Shown here: positions 10,751-18,911 of the stretch, in pieces
Layout of the letters: the number at the start of each line of letters is the position of its first letter
Numbering within the stretch: the stretch's first letter is position 1
Source: Zavarzinella sp.
GTDB taxonomy: Bacteria > Planctomycetota > Planctomycetia > Gemmatales > Gemmataceae
Direction: 5' to 3'
Length of the DNA: 64,000 bases
Assembly (NCBI GenBank): GCA_041399155.1
Contig: JAWKTI010000008.1
Span: 1-64,000 of the forward strand
Translations under genes and position numbers: made by a program
Notes under the pieces: model-generated
What the model saw: only the letters and a program-made list of their open reading frames with translations
What the model was told of the DNA's origin: nothing
Databases searched by the model: none

Positions 10751-11230
10751 TTACATCATCGCCACCAGCAATGCCTGTCCTTTACCTGCGGCACGCACGA
10801 TTAACTCTCTCGTCGCTCGAAAATAATCGGTGTATTCTTCCAGCAAATCCTCGAGCGGCTCATCCCAGATCTGTGGGTAAATCTCATTTTCTTCTAATAA
10901 ATTGAGATCAAACCTCTGTGCGAAATGATCATCACTAAAGTCACCCAGTTGGCCATTGATTTCTACAACATCTTCAGGCTTGATGATGCGTGCGGCCCCG
11001 TAACCAATATCTTCACCAACTTCCTGCCCACCACCCAGAATGAAGTTTAATGGGGGATCACCTTCCCACGCAGTGCCGGTAAGAGTGAAATGGATCCCAT
11101 GCCAGCTTTTTTCAAGCGAGACCTGATCGATATTGCCATCATCCAGCAAATTTTCGATCATTTCCGGGTTGGCAATCGCCTGCCGGGCAGCATCGGCAGA
11201 GATTGCATACAGCACGCACGTCATACTCAT
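10751..11230 (-). CDS. YfbM-like DUF1877 family protein
   Basis: A 159-aa soluble protein starting MSMTCVLYAIS. The N-terminal block (GM/SMTCVLYAIS, then a helix rich in Asp/Glu), the central SWHGIHFTLTG-like segment followed by PLNFILGGG, and the DVxEINGQL and LREYF-like C-terminal segment (TDYFRATRELIVRAAGKG) match my knowledge of the YfbM/DUF1877 family. The family's biochemical role is not established. The length is typical. It is a single gene with long flanking spacers on both sides and no operon partner. An alternative ATG lies two codons downstream. Family assignment is from pattern recognition; function is unknown. Confidence 0.82.
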   Translation of the reverse strand: MSMTCVLYAISADAARQAIANPEMIENLLDDGNIDQVSLEKSWHGIHFTLTGTAWEGDPPLNFILGGGQEVGEDIGYGAARIIKPEDVVEINGQLGDFSDDHFAQRFDLNLLEENEIYPQIWDEPLEDLLEEYTDYFRATRELIVRAAGKGQALLVAMM

Positions 11231-11789
11231 CGCGAGGATTCCTGCAACTTTGGGTGGAGCACTTTGAATGCACCCTAGAACACAGCCAAAGCAGAAATTA
11301 AGAAGAAATTATTTTTTTCATCATTCGGGTGGCTGAGTGTAGATAACTATTCGTTTTCATCACCAGTAAAGACCAGTTGATTGTCCCGCTGCAGTTGCCC
11401 TTCCGAACCATTTCGACTTTGTGGGTGATAGCAATTTTGCAAAAATTCACAAAAAAGTTGTTGCTGACGCAACTCACTTCCAGATAAACAGTTGTGGCAA
11501 TTTTGTTGCAAAAAAACTCGGCCCAGCAACAGAAAAATTGCCAATATTCGACTGTTCGAGGATATATTAATATAGCATGGAAATAATTCCATGCTTTGAA
11601 ATGATTGTTGGGTTGCCTGCTTGTTGAAAATTTCCCCCAGGTTTCTTGGGTTTGAAATCTGGCTGATTGGGCATCCAATTTGAAGAAGCTTGTCATTTCA
11701 GGAGAACAATGGAGAAAATCTTTCATGAAATATCACTTGTACCGCCAAGGTACCAATTCTGGCGAAATCTGCTATCGTAGCCAAAAAAG
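11231..11789. other. Intergenic region with AT palindrome and hairpin
   Basis: This 560-base AT-rich spacer separates the divergent YfbM-like and cyclase genes. It contains the palindrome TATATTAATATA near 11562-11575, followed by a perfect 9-bp inverted repeat, AGCATGGAA (11574-11582) and TTCCATGCT (11587-11595), with a 4-base loop. No U-tract follows on either strand, so a regulatory site or cruciform is as likely as a terminator. A 142-codon open frame on the minus strand (11298-11726) has no recognisable features and I do not call it a gene. Confidence 0.5.
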
Positions 11790-13562
11790 ATGATCACCAG
11801 GGAACAGATCGATGCTGCGTGGCAGACCGTCCGCACCACATTGCTGGAGCAACGGGTGCCCAGTGGGCATTGGGAAGGGGAACTTTCCAGTTCTGCGTTG
11901 TCAACTGCCACAGCAGTGGTGGCACTCTCCTTTTCTGGTCCAAAATACCAGCACCTCATTCAATCTGGCCTGGATTGGCTGATTCAGAACCAGAATTCTG
12001 ACGGTGGGTGGGGCGATACCACAAAAAGTTTCAGCAATATTTCCACCACGATGCTGTGCTACGCTGCCTTCAAACGCAATCCACACCCCGCCAGTGGTGC
12101 GGCAATGGCACAGTGCGAGCAATGGCTTTCAAGTTATGGCAGCACACCAGAGGAATTGGCGGAAGCAATTCGAGCTCGTTACGGCAAAGACCGCACCTTC
12201 AGCGTGCCGATTCTGATGATGGCTGCGTTGGCGAACCTCATTTCCTGGCGGGAAGTGCCCCGTCTGCCGTTCGAATTGGCTGCACTGCCCAGTTCGTGGT
12301 ATCGGTTTGCCCGCCTGCCAGTGGTCAGTTACGCACTGCCCGCCCTGATTGCGATTGGCCAGACTGTCCAGGCTCACCGTGGGAGTTGGAATCCCATCTC
12401 CAGCACCATCCGCTGGTGGTGCCGAAACCGTACCCTGCGAAAGTTACGCACCATCCAGCCGACCAGTGGGGGTTATCTGGAAGCCACGCCACTGACCAGT
12501 TTCGTGGTGATGTCGCTGGCCAGCTTACCGTATCGCACAACGGATTCTGAAGCGGTGATGGCTGCGGGCCTTCAGTTTCTGGAAGATTCGGTGCGACCCG
12601 ATGGCAGTTGGCCGATTGATACGAATCTGGCCATCTGGGTAACTACATTGTCGGTAAATGCCCTGGCTGCGGGGAACGATCTGCCCACGGAAACGGAACG
12701 CGCACCACTGTTTGACTGGATTGCCGACCAGCAGACACGAACAAGGCACCCATACACCGATGCAGACCCAGGTGGCTGGGGCTGGACCGATTTTTCCGGC
12801 AGCGTACCCGATGCCGATGACACCCCAGGTGCCTGGCTGGCACTGATGAATCTGGATGCCAATCGTGGGGTAGAGGCAATTGCCCGACCGGAGTGGTTGC
12901 TGAATCTGCAGAATACCGATGGGGGCTGGCCCACCTTCTGCCGTGGCTGGGGCACATTACCGTTCGACCGCAGTGGGGCAGATTTAACAGCCCACGCAAT
13001 TCGGGCTTTGAACCGATATTGTCAGCTTCAGCCCAATTCCCCCCACGCCAGCCGCATGAAGCGTGCAGTAGAACGTGGGTTTCGCTATCTTGCCCGCCAG
13101 CAGGCAGCAGATGGTTCGTGGCTGCCACTTTGGTTTGGGAATCAGCACGCACCGGACGACATCAATCCGGTGTATGGCACCTCCCGCGTGTTGGCCTGCT
13201 ATCTGGAAGCAGATGGCACCACCGACCCTGCATATCAACGTGGAGTAGCGTTTTTAATGAAGTTCCAAAACAGTGATGGTGGCTGGGGCGGTGCGGCAAA
13301 CACACCAAGCACTGTTGAAGAAACGGCGTTGGCCCTGGATGTGCTGGTGCGGGCAGTACCCACAGAACATCCCACCATTCAGAATGGTTATCAGTATCTG
13401 CTGCAACAGATTGCTGAGGAAAGCTGGACCACCCCATCGCCAATCGGTTTCTATTTTGCGAAACTATGGTACTTTGAAAAAATGTACCCACTGGTCTATG
13501 TATCTACTGCCATTGGCCGCCTTCGAATACTCATGCAATCTTCAAGCACCGTACCTGGGTAA
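11790..13562 (+). CDS. Squalene-hopene cyclase-like class II triterpene cyclase
   Basis: A 590-aa protein with the alpha-barrel repeat pattern of the prenyltransferase/squalene cyclase superfamily. Several QW-type repeats are visible (QNSDGGWGD near residue 67, RPDGSWP, QNTDGGWPTF, QAADGSWLP, QNSDGGWGG). The acid motif of class II cyclases is present as D341-A-D343-D344-T, equivalent to the DxDD proton donor of squalene-hopene cyclases, so the enzyme is probably active on squalene or a similar polyprenoid. It is slightly shorter than most bacterial hopene cyclases. The next gene starts 3 bases after its stop, so the two are co-transcribed. No hpn genes are adjacent. It could make hopanoid-type or other cyclic triterpenoids; the exact product cannot be read from sequence. 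Confidence 0.85.
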   Translation: MITREQIDAAWQTVRTTLLEQRVPSGHWEGELSSSALSTATAVVALSFSGPKYQHLIQSGLDWLIQNQNSDGGWGDTTKSFSNISTTMLCYAAFKRNPHPASGAAMAQCEQWLSSYGSTPEELAEAIRARYGKDRTFSVPILMMAALANLISWREVPRLPFELAALPSSWYRFARLPVVSYALPALIAIGQTVQAHRGSWNPISSTIRWWCRNRTLRKLRTIQPTSGGYLEATPLTSFVVMSLASLPYRTTDSEAVMAAGLQFLEDSVRPDGSWPIDTNLAIWVTTLSVNALAAGNDLPTETERAPLFDWIADQQTRTRHPYTDADPGGWGWTDFSGSVPDADDTPGAWLALMNLDANRGVEAIARPEWLLNLQNTDGGWPTFCRGWGTLPFDRSGADLTAHAIRALNRYCQLQPNSPHASRMKRAVERGFRYLARQQAADGSWLPLWFGNQHAPDDINPVYGTSRVLACYLEADGTTDPAYQRGVAFLMKFQNSDGGWGGAANTPSTVEETALALDVLVRAVPTEHPTIQNGYQYLLQQIAEESWTTPSPIGFYFAKLWYFEKMYPLVYVSTAIGRLRILMQSSSTVPG

Positions 13563-13565
13563 CAA

Positions 13566-14957
13566 ATGCTGAAAACAACTCTCGCTCTCTTTGCTGTTCT
13601 CTGGATCAATGTGGTCTGCTTCGCCCAGCCATCGCGATATGAACTGGGTCGGCGAATGCACGACTTTGAAGTAGCGTGGGATCAGCCGGGCATCGATGCT
13701 GCCGGGAAAAAGCGGGCTGCGGTGCTTGTGAACGATGCCGTACAAAGTTTCTTTCGCCTGAACCTGACCAAAGCCGGCCAATTGATGGATCAGGCACGCC
13801 ATTCACTCCGATCTGCAGAGCCAGCAAGCCCCACCACGCAGTGGGCAGAATCGTTGACTTTTGAACTTCCCAGCCGCGTCTTCGATACCGAAACCAAATC
13901 AATCGAAGCGACCTTGGTGCCGTTCTACAAAACTGAACTCGACATCCCCGCCAAGGCCAAAGCGGTCTTTCTGTTCGAGCAAACTCCTCTGGTGACTGCA
14001 GCAATCAGCAAATTGCCACAGCCAATTTCAATCCCCATATCACTGAAGGATGATGCAGATAAACAACTCCACCTTCATGTGGTGGTGGACGGCAAAGTGC
14101 TGTTTCGCCGCGCCATCAGCATCAGTTTTCTGGTAAACAAGGCAAAACGATTACAGGCAGCAGATGACGCACTGCTGGCGATGCCAGAATTGCCTGCGTT
14201 AGAAGCAAATACCGCTGCCCACCTGGTGCGGTTAATCAAGGCAGGTGATCGCACGCCTGAAACCGATATGCCCTACGCGCGTTTTCTCAGTGAAATCGAA
14301 ACAATTCTGAAAACAAAATCGCCCTACTACACCCCCGAACGTGGGGGAGAATTCTGGCTGAAACTGCCAATTGAGAAACGCACTGTTACGGTGCGAGTGG
14401 CTGTCCCGCAGAAGGCAAAACCGCCCATGCCGGTGGTGCTGGCTCTGCATGGTGCCGGTGGCAGCGAAAATCTGTTTTTTGATGGCTATGGCAACGGCAT
14501 CACCATTCGTGAAGCCACCAGACGGGGCTGGTTCATCGTTGCCACGAATGCCGGTGGTCTGTTTGGTACGGGCGGTGCCCCACCGATCGATCAGATTGTC
14601 GAGGTATTGGCGAAGCGTTATCCCCTGGATACCAGCAAAATTTTCGTAGTGGGCCATTCGATGGGTGCGGCCCACACCATTTCGCTGGCACAGCAAACCA
14701 AACTGAAATTAACCGCCATCGCCGCACTGGGAGGTGGGGGGAATGTGCGTCAGCCGGAGAAATTCGCGAAACTGCCCACGTTCATTGGCTGTGGGAAGGA
14801 TGATTTTCTGCTGAACGGTGCCCGCAGCCTGAAAACCAGCCTCGAAAAATCTCCCACCGTGGAATACCGGGAATACGATGATATCGAACATCTGCTGATT
14901 GTGCGGGAAGCCACCCCAGACGTGTACCGCTTTTTTGAAAAGCAGTTGCAGAAGTAA
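13566..14957 (+). CDS. Secreted alpha/beta hydrolase (esterase/peptidase-like)
   Basis: A 463-aa protein with a signal peptide (hydrophobic residues about 5-19, ending near CFAQ). The N-terminal 250 residues are helical and unassigned. The C-terminal half is an alpha/beta hydrolase: LALHGAGGSENLF forms the oxyanion region, GHSMGAA supplies nucleophile Ser365, GCGKDDFL carries the probable Asp, and YDDIEHL the His. The pattern resembles secreted feruloyl-esterase/PHB-depolymerase-like or prolyl-oligopeptidase-like hydrolases. The start is 3 bases after the cyclase stop, which implies translational coupling. Whether the hydrolase acts on a cyclase product or is simply co-transcribed cannot be told. 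Substrate unknown. Confidence 0.85.
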   Translation: MLKTTLALFAVLWINVVCFAQPSRYELGRRMHDFEVAWDQPGIDAAGKKRAAVLVNDAVQSFFRLNLTKAGQLMDQARHSLRSAEPASPTTQWAESLTFELPSRVFDTETKSIEATLVPFYKTELDIPAKAKAVFLFEQTPLVTAAISKLPQPISIPISLKDDADKQLHLHVVVDGKVLFRRAISISFLVNKAKRLQAADDALLAMPELPALEANTAAHLVRLIKAGDRTPETDMPYARFLSEIETILKTKSPYYTPERGGEFWLKLPIEKRTVTVRVAVPQKAKPPMPVVLALHGAGGSENLFFDGYGNGITIREATRRGWFIVATNAGGLFGTGGAPPIDQIVEVLAKRYPLDTSKIFVVGHSMGAAHTISLAQQTKLKLTAIAALGGGGNVRQPEKFAKLPTFIGCGKDDFLLNGARSLKTSLEKSPTVEYREYDDIEHLLIVREATPDVYRFFEKQLQK

Positions 14958-15179
14958 AGTTCCTCGCTGCAGGCGCAAACTCCATTTCATGTAGCAAAGC
15001 CGCACGATTCAGACCAATTCAGGCAAAAAACCTTGCGCTCAGCATTTTGGCGTAGATTCCGTGATGAAAACGGAATTGACAATTGCGTTTGCTTCGTCTG
15101 CTGCGTTTATTGCGTTTAGATGCTATCATGAAGAGATGGCAACGCGTGTCAGCTACCTGACAGAGATGGGAATCAACGG

Positions 15180-15662
15180 ATGACAATTACACTTGAAGAA
15201 CGATTGGAAACTGTTGCACCCACGCCGGAGGAAACAGCTCTGGCGCAGGAAAGCAGTCGCCAACTGGTGCGATTGCTGGGGAAAAGTAAGGCACGAACCG
15301 AGTTCAAACTGCGTATAGGTTCCGATTCTGATCAAGAAGAGACGGTGTCGATACCTGTTTCGGCATTTCGCCTTTTGAACGATATTCTGACGCAGATGGC
15401 ACAGGGGAATGCCGTCACCATTATTCCGATACATGCGGAACTGACTACCCAACAGGCGGCAGATATTCTCAACGTATCGCGACCATTTCTGATCGAGCAA
15501 CTGGACAAGAACGTGATTCCTTTTCGCAAAGTGGGAACGCACCGACGCATTCTGTTCCAGGATTTGATGGTATATAAGCGGGAAACAGATCGCCAGCGAC
15601 TGGAAGCGTTGGAAAAACTCACTCAACAAGCGGAAGAACTAGGGATGGGGTACGAGGCTTGA
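15180..15662 (+). CDS. Excisionase-type HTH protein, probable antitoxin
   Basis: A 160-aa protein. Residues of about 85-135 (LTTQQAADILNVSRPFLIEQLDKNVIPFRKVGTHRR in pattern) form a MerR/excisionase-type helix-turn-helix that ends in a basic wing with the characteristic VGTHRRI. The N-terminal 60 residues are acidic. The gene ends TGA overlapping the TTG start of the following PIN-domain gene by four bases. By precedent, HTH protein plus PIN nuclease in one overlapping operon is a type II toxin-antitoxin arrangement with the upstream protein as antitoxin and autoregulator. The ATG has an upstream purine-rich GAGATGGGAATC stretch. Confidence 0.8.
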   Translation: MTITLEERLETVAPTPEETALAQESSRQLVRLLGKSKARTEFKLRIGSDSDQEETVSIPVSAFRLLNDILTQMAQGNAVTIIPIHAELTTQQAADILNVSRPFLIEQLDKNVIPFRKVGTHRRILFQDLMVYKRETDRQRLEALEKLTQQAEELGMGYEA

Positions 15663-16228
15663 GCCACTTTACGGTTGTTTACGATGCCTGTGTGCTCTAT
15701 CCAGCACCGTTGCGTGATTTTCTGATGCACTTAGCCCTAACCGACCTGTTCCGGGCAAAATGGAGTGCGATGATACACGACGAGTGGATACGTAGCGTAT
15801 TGCGAGACCGCCCCGATCTGAAGCCCGAACAGTTACAGCGAACCCGCGACCTGATGGATGCCCACGTTCGTGATTGTCTGGTCACTGGTTTTGAAGATTT
15901 GATTCCTTCTTTGCAACTTCCTGATGAGAACGATCGGCATGTGATGGCAGCAGCCATTCGCGCAGGTGCAGATGTTATCGTGACATTCAACGCACGGGAC
16001 TTTCCAGTTGCCAGCCTTCAACCCTACGGCATTGAAACACTTCACCCGGACGCGTTTTTGAATTATCAACTGGATCTGGCACCAAATATCGTCTGCACCG
16101 CCGCAAAAAAACACCGTGCCAGTTTGAAAAAGTGCCCCAAAACGGTAAGTGAATATTTAACAACGCTGGAAGCACAGGGATTAGCACAAACAGTTGCTGA
16201 ACTACGAAAATACTCTGAATTAATTTAA
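15659..16228 (+). CDS. PIN-domain ribonuclease, probable toxin
   Basis: A 189-aa PIN-domain protein. Conserved acidic residues are visible in order: Asp9 (VVYDACVLYP), Glu42 (HDEW), Asp92 (DENDRHVMAAA) and Asp114 (NARDFP), the metal-binding set of PIN RNases. The best start is TTG at 15659, inside the stop of the HTH gene (TTGA overlap), which implies coupled translation. The C-terminal 60 residues beyond the PIN core form a helical extension (KKHRASLKKCPKTVSEYLTTLEAQG), as in the longer COG1569-like PIN proteins. Likely role: toxic RNase neutralised by the upstream protein. Target RNA unknown. Confidence 0.83.
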   Translation: MSHFTVVYDACVLYPAPLRDFLMHLALTDLFRAKWSAMIHDEWIRSVLRDRPDLKPEQLQRTRDLMDAHVRDCLVTGFEDLIPSLQLPDENDRHVMAAAIRAGADVIVTFNARDFPVASLQPYGIETLHPDAFLNYQLDLAPNIVCTAAKKHRASLKKCPKTVSEYLTTLEAQGLAQTVAELRKYSELI

Positions 16229-16252
16229 TTCAAATGACTGACCAAGTACAAA

Positions 16253-16429
16253 ATGTACCTGGTCGAGTTTGAGATTTTCGACGGTGGCACACTGATTAAC
16301 GTTTGGGATTGGATGTGTGAAACCAACCTGGCACAACAACCAAAGTTAGATTGAGTGATTGAAGTTGAAAAAGGCGAAGAAATGCCTCCTCACCAGCAAG
16401 AACAAGTTCGTTGGGTATTGCCTTCATAA
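16253..16429 (+). pseudogene. Small stop-interrupted ORF downstream of the TA pair
   Basis: An ATG at 16253 reads MYLVEFEIFDGGTLINVWDW and ends at TGA (16352-16354). In the same frame the sequence continues immediately with GTG and 24 more sense codons (VIEVEKGEEMPPHQQEQ...) to TAA at 16427-16429. The whole is therefore a 58-codon frame broken by one in-frame TGA. It may be a decayed small gene, or two tiny ORFs. I do not recognise the product. It starts 24 bases after the PIN gene stop, so it may have been a third cistron of that operon. Confidence 0.35.
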
Positions 16430-16453
16430 ATGAGCAATTATTCATAATCTGGC

Positions 16454-16493
16454 AGACTGCCAAAAAGACAGTCTCGCCACGGTGGGGGTGGCG
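16454..16493. promoter_or_regulatory. Two inverted repeats upstream of the groES promoter
   Basis: AGACTG (16454-16459) pairs with CAGTCT (16469-16474). Directly next to it, CGCCAC (16475-16480) pairs with GTGGCG (16488-16493). They sit about 85-125 bases upstream of the -24 element of the groES promoter, a distance usual for activator sites of sigma-54 promoters. They could instead be a terminator of the upstream transcript, but there is no U-tract. Activator-binding is inference. Confidence 0.4.
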
Positions 16494-16579
16494 AATCCTG
16501 TCATTTTGGGCTCGATTTTATTTCGCTCGATATTCCTAAACCCCTGTCAAACAACACTTTACGAATAATAATTTCTCTT

Positions 16580-16595
16580 TGGCACAAAAATTGCA
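16580..16595 (+). promoter_or_regulatory. Sigma-54 (-24/-12) promoter of groES-groEL
   Basis: The sequence TGGCACAAAAATTGCA matches the sigma-54 consensus TGGCAC-N5-TTGCW at every fixed position. GG (16581-16582) and GC (16593-16594) are exactly ten bases apart. It ends 46 bases before the groES ATG, leaving a normal short leader. No CIRCE inverted repeat (TTAGCACTC type) is present between the previous gene and groES. rpoN itself is encoded at 27664-29229. Confidence 0.8.
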
Positions 16596-16641
16596 CACAT
16601 CTCCAGCAGATTATTTGAATCTTTTCGGTGGAGTATATTGC

Positions 16642-16938
16642 ATGGCCATCCAGCCACTTGATGACAGAATCCTGGTTCAGCGAGAAACCAGCGAAACAAA
16701 AACTGCCGGCGGTATTCTGCTGCCGGATAACGCACGTGAAAAACCACAGAAAGGCAAAGTGCTGGCTGTGGGTCCGGGCAAAATGAAAAAAGATGGCACT
16801 CGCGCTGCCATGCAGGTCAAAGTAGGCGATACCGTCCTCTTTACTTCATGGGCAGGTGACGAAGTGAAGCAACAAGTTGCCACTTCCGATGAGCACCTGA
16901 TTATGCGGGAAGACGACGTGCTGGCAGTGATCGAATAA
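16642..16938 (+). CDS. groES: Co-chaperonin GroES
   Basis: A 98-aa protein beginning MAIQPLDDRILVQ. The GroES fold is clear: the N-terminal PLDDRILV strand, the mobile loop ETKTAGGILLPDNAREKPQKG, the roof segment, and the C-terminal DEHLIMREDDVLAVIE. An ATG 63 bases upstream is in frame but would overlap the promoter, whereas ATG at 16642 follows GGTGGAG at a good distance, so I use it. GroES caps the GroEL ring during folding of cytosolic proteins. groEL follows 58 bases downstream. Expression probably depends on the sigma-54 promoter just upstream. Confidence 0.97.
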   Translation: MAIQPLDDRILVQRETSETKTAGGILLPDNAREKPQKGKVLAVGPGKMKKDGTRAAMQVKVGDTVLFTSWAGDEVKQQVATSDEHLIMREDDVLAVIE

Positions 16939-16996
16939 TTTCCACCCGATAATAATTTATTCACAAGTATTTACTAGATAAGAGGTTACAACGAAT

Positions 16997-18631
16997 ATGA
17001 GCGCGAAGCAGATTGCATTTGATCAGGAAGCCCGTGAAGCTATGAAACGGGGCGTTTCCAAACTGGCCAAAGCCGTGAAAGTGACCCTCGGACCGAAAGG
17101 CCGCAACGTCATTATCCAGAAATCGTTTGGTTCCCCCACCGTTACCAAAGACGGTGTCACCGTGGCACGGGAAATCGAACTGGAAGACAAATACGAAAAC
17201 ATGGGTGCCCGTATGGTGCGTGAAGTTGCCAGCAAAACTTCCGATACCGCTGGCGATGGCACCACCACCGCAACGGTGCTGGCAGAAGCCATTTACAACG
17301 AAGGCCTGAAAGCAGTGGTCTCCGGCGTCAACCCCATGCTGATGAAGCGTGGGATTGAAAAAGCCGTTGAAGACATCGTTGCCGCTGTTAAAGCAATGGC
17401 CATTCCTGTCAAGAACGAACTCGACCTCGAAAACGTAGCCACCATCGCAGCCAACAACGACAATGTGATCGGCAAAATCATTGCCGGTGCCATGGCCAAA
17501 GTGGGCAAAGATGGCGTGCTGACCGTGGAAGAAGGTAAAACCCTCGAAACCAACCACGAGTTTGTGGAAGGGATGCAGTTCGATCGTGGCTACATCTCCC
17601 CTTACTTCGTGACCGATGCCGAATCGATGGAATGCGAATTGGATGAACCATACATCCTCGTGTTCGAAAAGAAGATCGGTTCGATTCGCGATCTCGCACC
17701 CGTACTGGAAGAAGTGCTGCGCCAAGGCAAAGCTATCCTGATTATCTGCGAAGATGTGGAAGGTGATGCTCTTGCCGCACTGGTGGTTAACAAGATCCGC
17801 CAGCCTGGCGTCTTCAAGTGTGCCGCAGTCAAGGCACCTGGTTACGGCGATCGCCGTAAAGCAATGCTGGAAGACATTGCCATTCTGACCGGTGGCCGGG
17901 CGATCTTCGAAGATCTGGGCGTGAAACTGGAAAACGTCAAAATTGGCGACCTGGGCCGTGCCAAGAAAGTGAAGATCGACAAAGACAACACTACCATCAT
18001 TGAAGGTGAAGGCAAGAAAGAAGCCATTCAGGCTCGTATTGCCATGATCCAGCGTGAACTCGACAAGAGCACCAGCGATTACGACCGCGAAAAGCTGTCG
18101 GAACGGATTGCCAAACTGTCCGGTGGTGTGGCCAAGATCAACGTTGGCGGTGCGACCGAAAGCGAAGTGAAAGAAAAGAAAATGCGTGTGGAAGACGCAA
18201 TGCACGCCACCCGCGCTGCGAATCAGGAAGGGATCCTGCCAGGTGGGGGCATTGCACTGCTGCGTGCCACTGCCAGCCTGAAACCATCCGGCCTGAGCCA
18301 CGACGAAGAAGTGGGTTACAACATTGTGCTGCGGGCCTGCAAAGCACCAATCACTCAGATTGCGTTCAATGCAGGTGTTGATGGCAACATCGTTGCAGCC
18401 AAAGTGCTGGAAAACAGCTCCCCCACCTTCGGCTACGATGCACGTAACGATAAATACGTCGATATGATTCAAGCCGGTATCATCGACCCAGCCAAAGTGG
18501 TTCGCAGCACCATTCAGAACGCAGCCAGCGTTTCTACCTTGCTGCTGACCTCGGATGCTCTGGTGGCAGACGCACCCAAGGACGATGAGAAGAAGAAAGG
18601 CGGCGGCGAAGGCTACGACGACATGTACTAA
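16997..18631 (+). CDS. groEL: Chaperonin GroEL
   Basis: A 544-aa protein of normal length, starting MSAKQIAFDQEAREAMKRGV. It has the nucleotide-binding signatures VTLGPKGRNVI, VTKDGVTVA and DGTTTATVL, and the conserved GGGIALLRA near residue 415. The C-terminus is KKGGGEGYDDMY rather than the Gly-Gly-Met repeat tail of many GroELs, as in other planctomycete paralogues. It is the ATP-dependent folding chamber that works with GroES encoded just upstream. An open frame of 572 codons lies antisense over its whole length and is only a shadow of its codon usage. A hairpin terminator follows. Confidence 0.98.
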   Translation: MSAKQIAFDQEAREAMKRGVSKLAKAVKVTLGPKGRNVIIQKSFGSPTVTKDGVTVAREIELEDKYENMGARMVREVASKTSDTAGDGTTTATVLAEAIYNEGLKAVVSGVNPMLMKRGIEKAVEDIVAAVKAMAIPVKNELDLENVATIAANNDNVIGKIIAGAMAKVGKDGVLTVEEGKTLETNHEFVEGMQFDRGYISPYFVTDAESMECELDEPYILVFEKKIGSIRDLAPVLEEVLRQGKAILIICEDVEGDALAALVVNKIRQPGVFKCAAVKAPGYGDRRKAMLEDIAILTGGRAIFEDLGVKLENVKIGDLGRAKKVKIDKDNTTIIEGEGKKEAIQARIAMIQRELDKSTSDYDREKLSERIAKLSGGVAKINVGGATESEVKEKKMRVEDAMHATRAANQEGILPGGGIALLRATASLKPSGLSHDEEVGYNIVLRACKAPITQIAFNAGVDGNIVAAKVLENSSPTFGYDARNDKYVDMIQAGIIDPAKVVRSTIQNAASVSTLLLTSDALVADAPKDDEKKKGGGEGYDDMY

Positions 18632-18647
18632 GAAATGATCCAGATTC

Positions 18648-18682
18648 GTGGGATGAAAGCATTTCTTTAGATCCCACATTTT
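18648..18682 (+). terminator. Rho-independent terminator after groEL
   Basis: GTGGGAT (18648-18654) pairs with ATCCCAC (18671-18677). An inner AAAG/CTTT stem closes around CATTT, and ATTTTT follows. It lies 16 bases after the groEL stop codon and would end the groESL transcript. Confidence 0.75.
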
Positions 18683-18911
18683 TGGGTTATTGCGTCTCCC
18701 TTATTCAACATTTTCGATTGGTTTTTCAATCAATTTCAGGCACAAATTCATCAAGCATTGCAATGGTCTGTGCCATGTGATTTGATTTTCATGGACTGAT
18801 CATTCCCGCTGTGGTATGTTTCAATACAAGATCATCACCCCCACCTGACCTGTTAACATTGTGCATCGTTTGGTGGCCAATTGAAGTTACAAACATTGTG
18901 CAGGCAACCTC

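Noticed and set aside
11298..11726. 142-codon minus-strand frame upstream of the cyclase gene
   Set aside because: It lies in an AT-rich spacer full of palindromes, with no known domain, an overlapping alternative frame and no convincing ribosome-binding site.
16229..16641. CIRCE element upstream of groES
   Set aside because: No TTAGCACTC-N9-GAGTGCTAA-type inverted repeat is present; TTGGCAC belongs to the sigma-54 promoter.
16961..18679. 572-codon minus-strand open frame
   Set aside because: It lies antisense to the whole groEL gene and is rich in Phe/His/Gln/Gly, as expected from the reverse complement of a GC-biased gene. It matches no known pattern.
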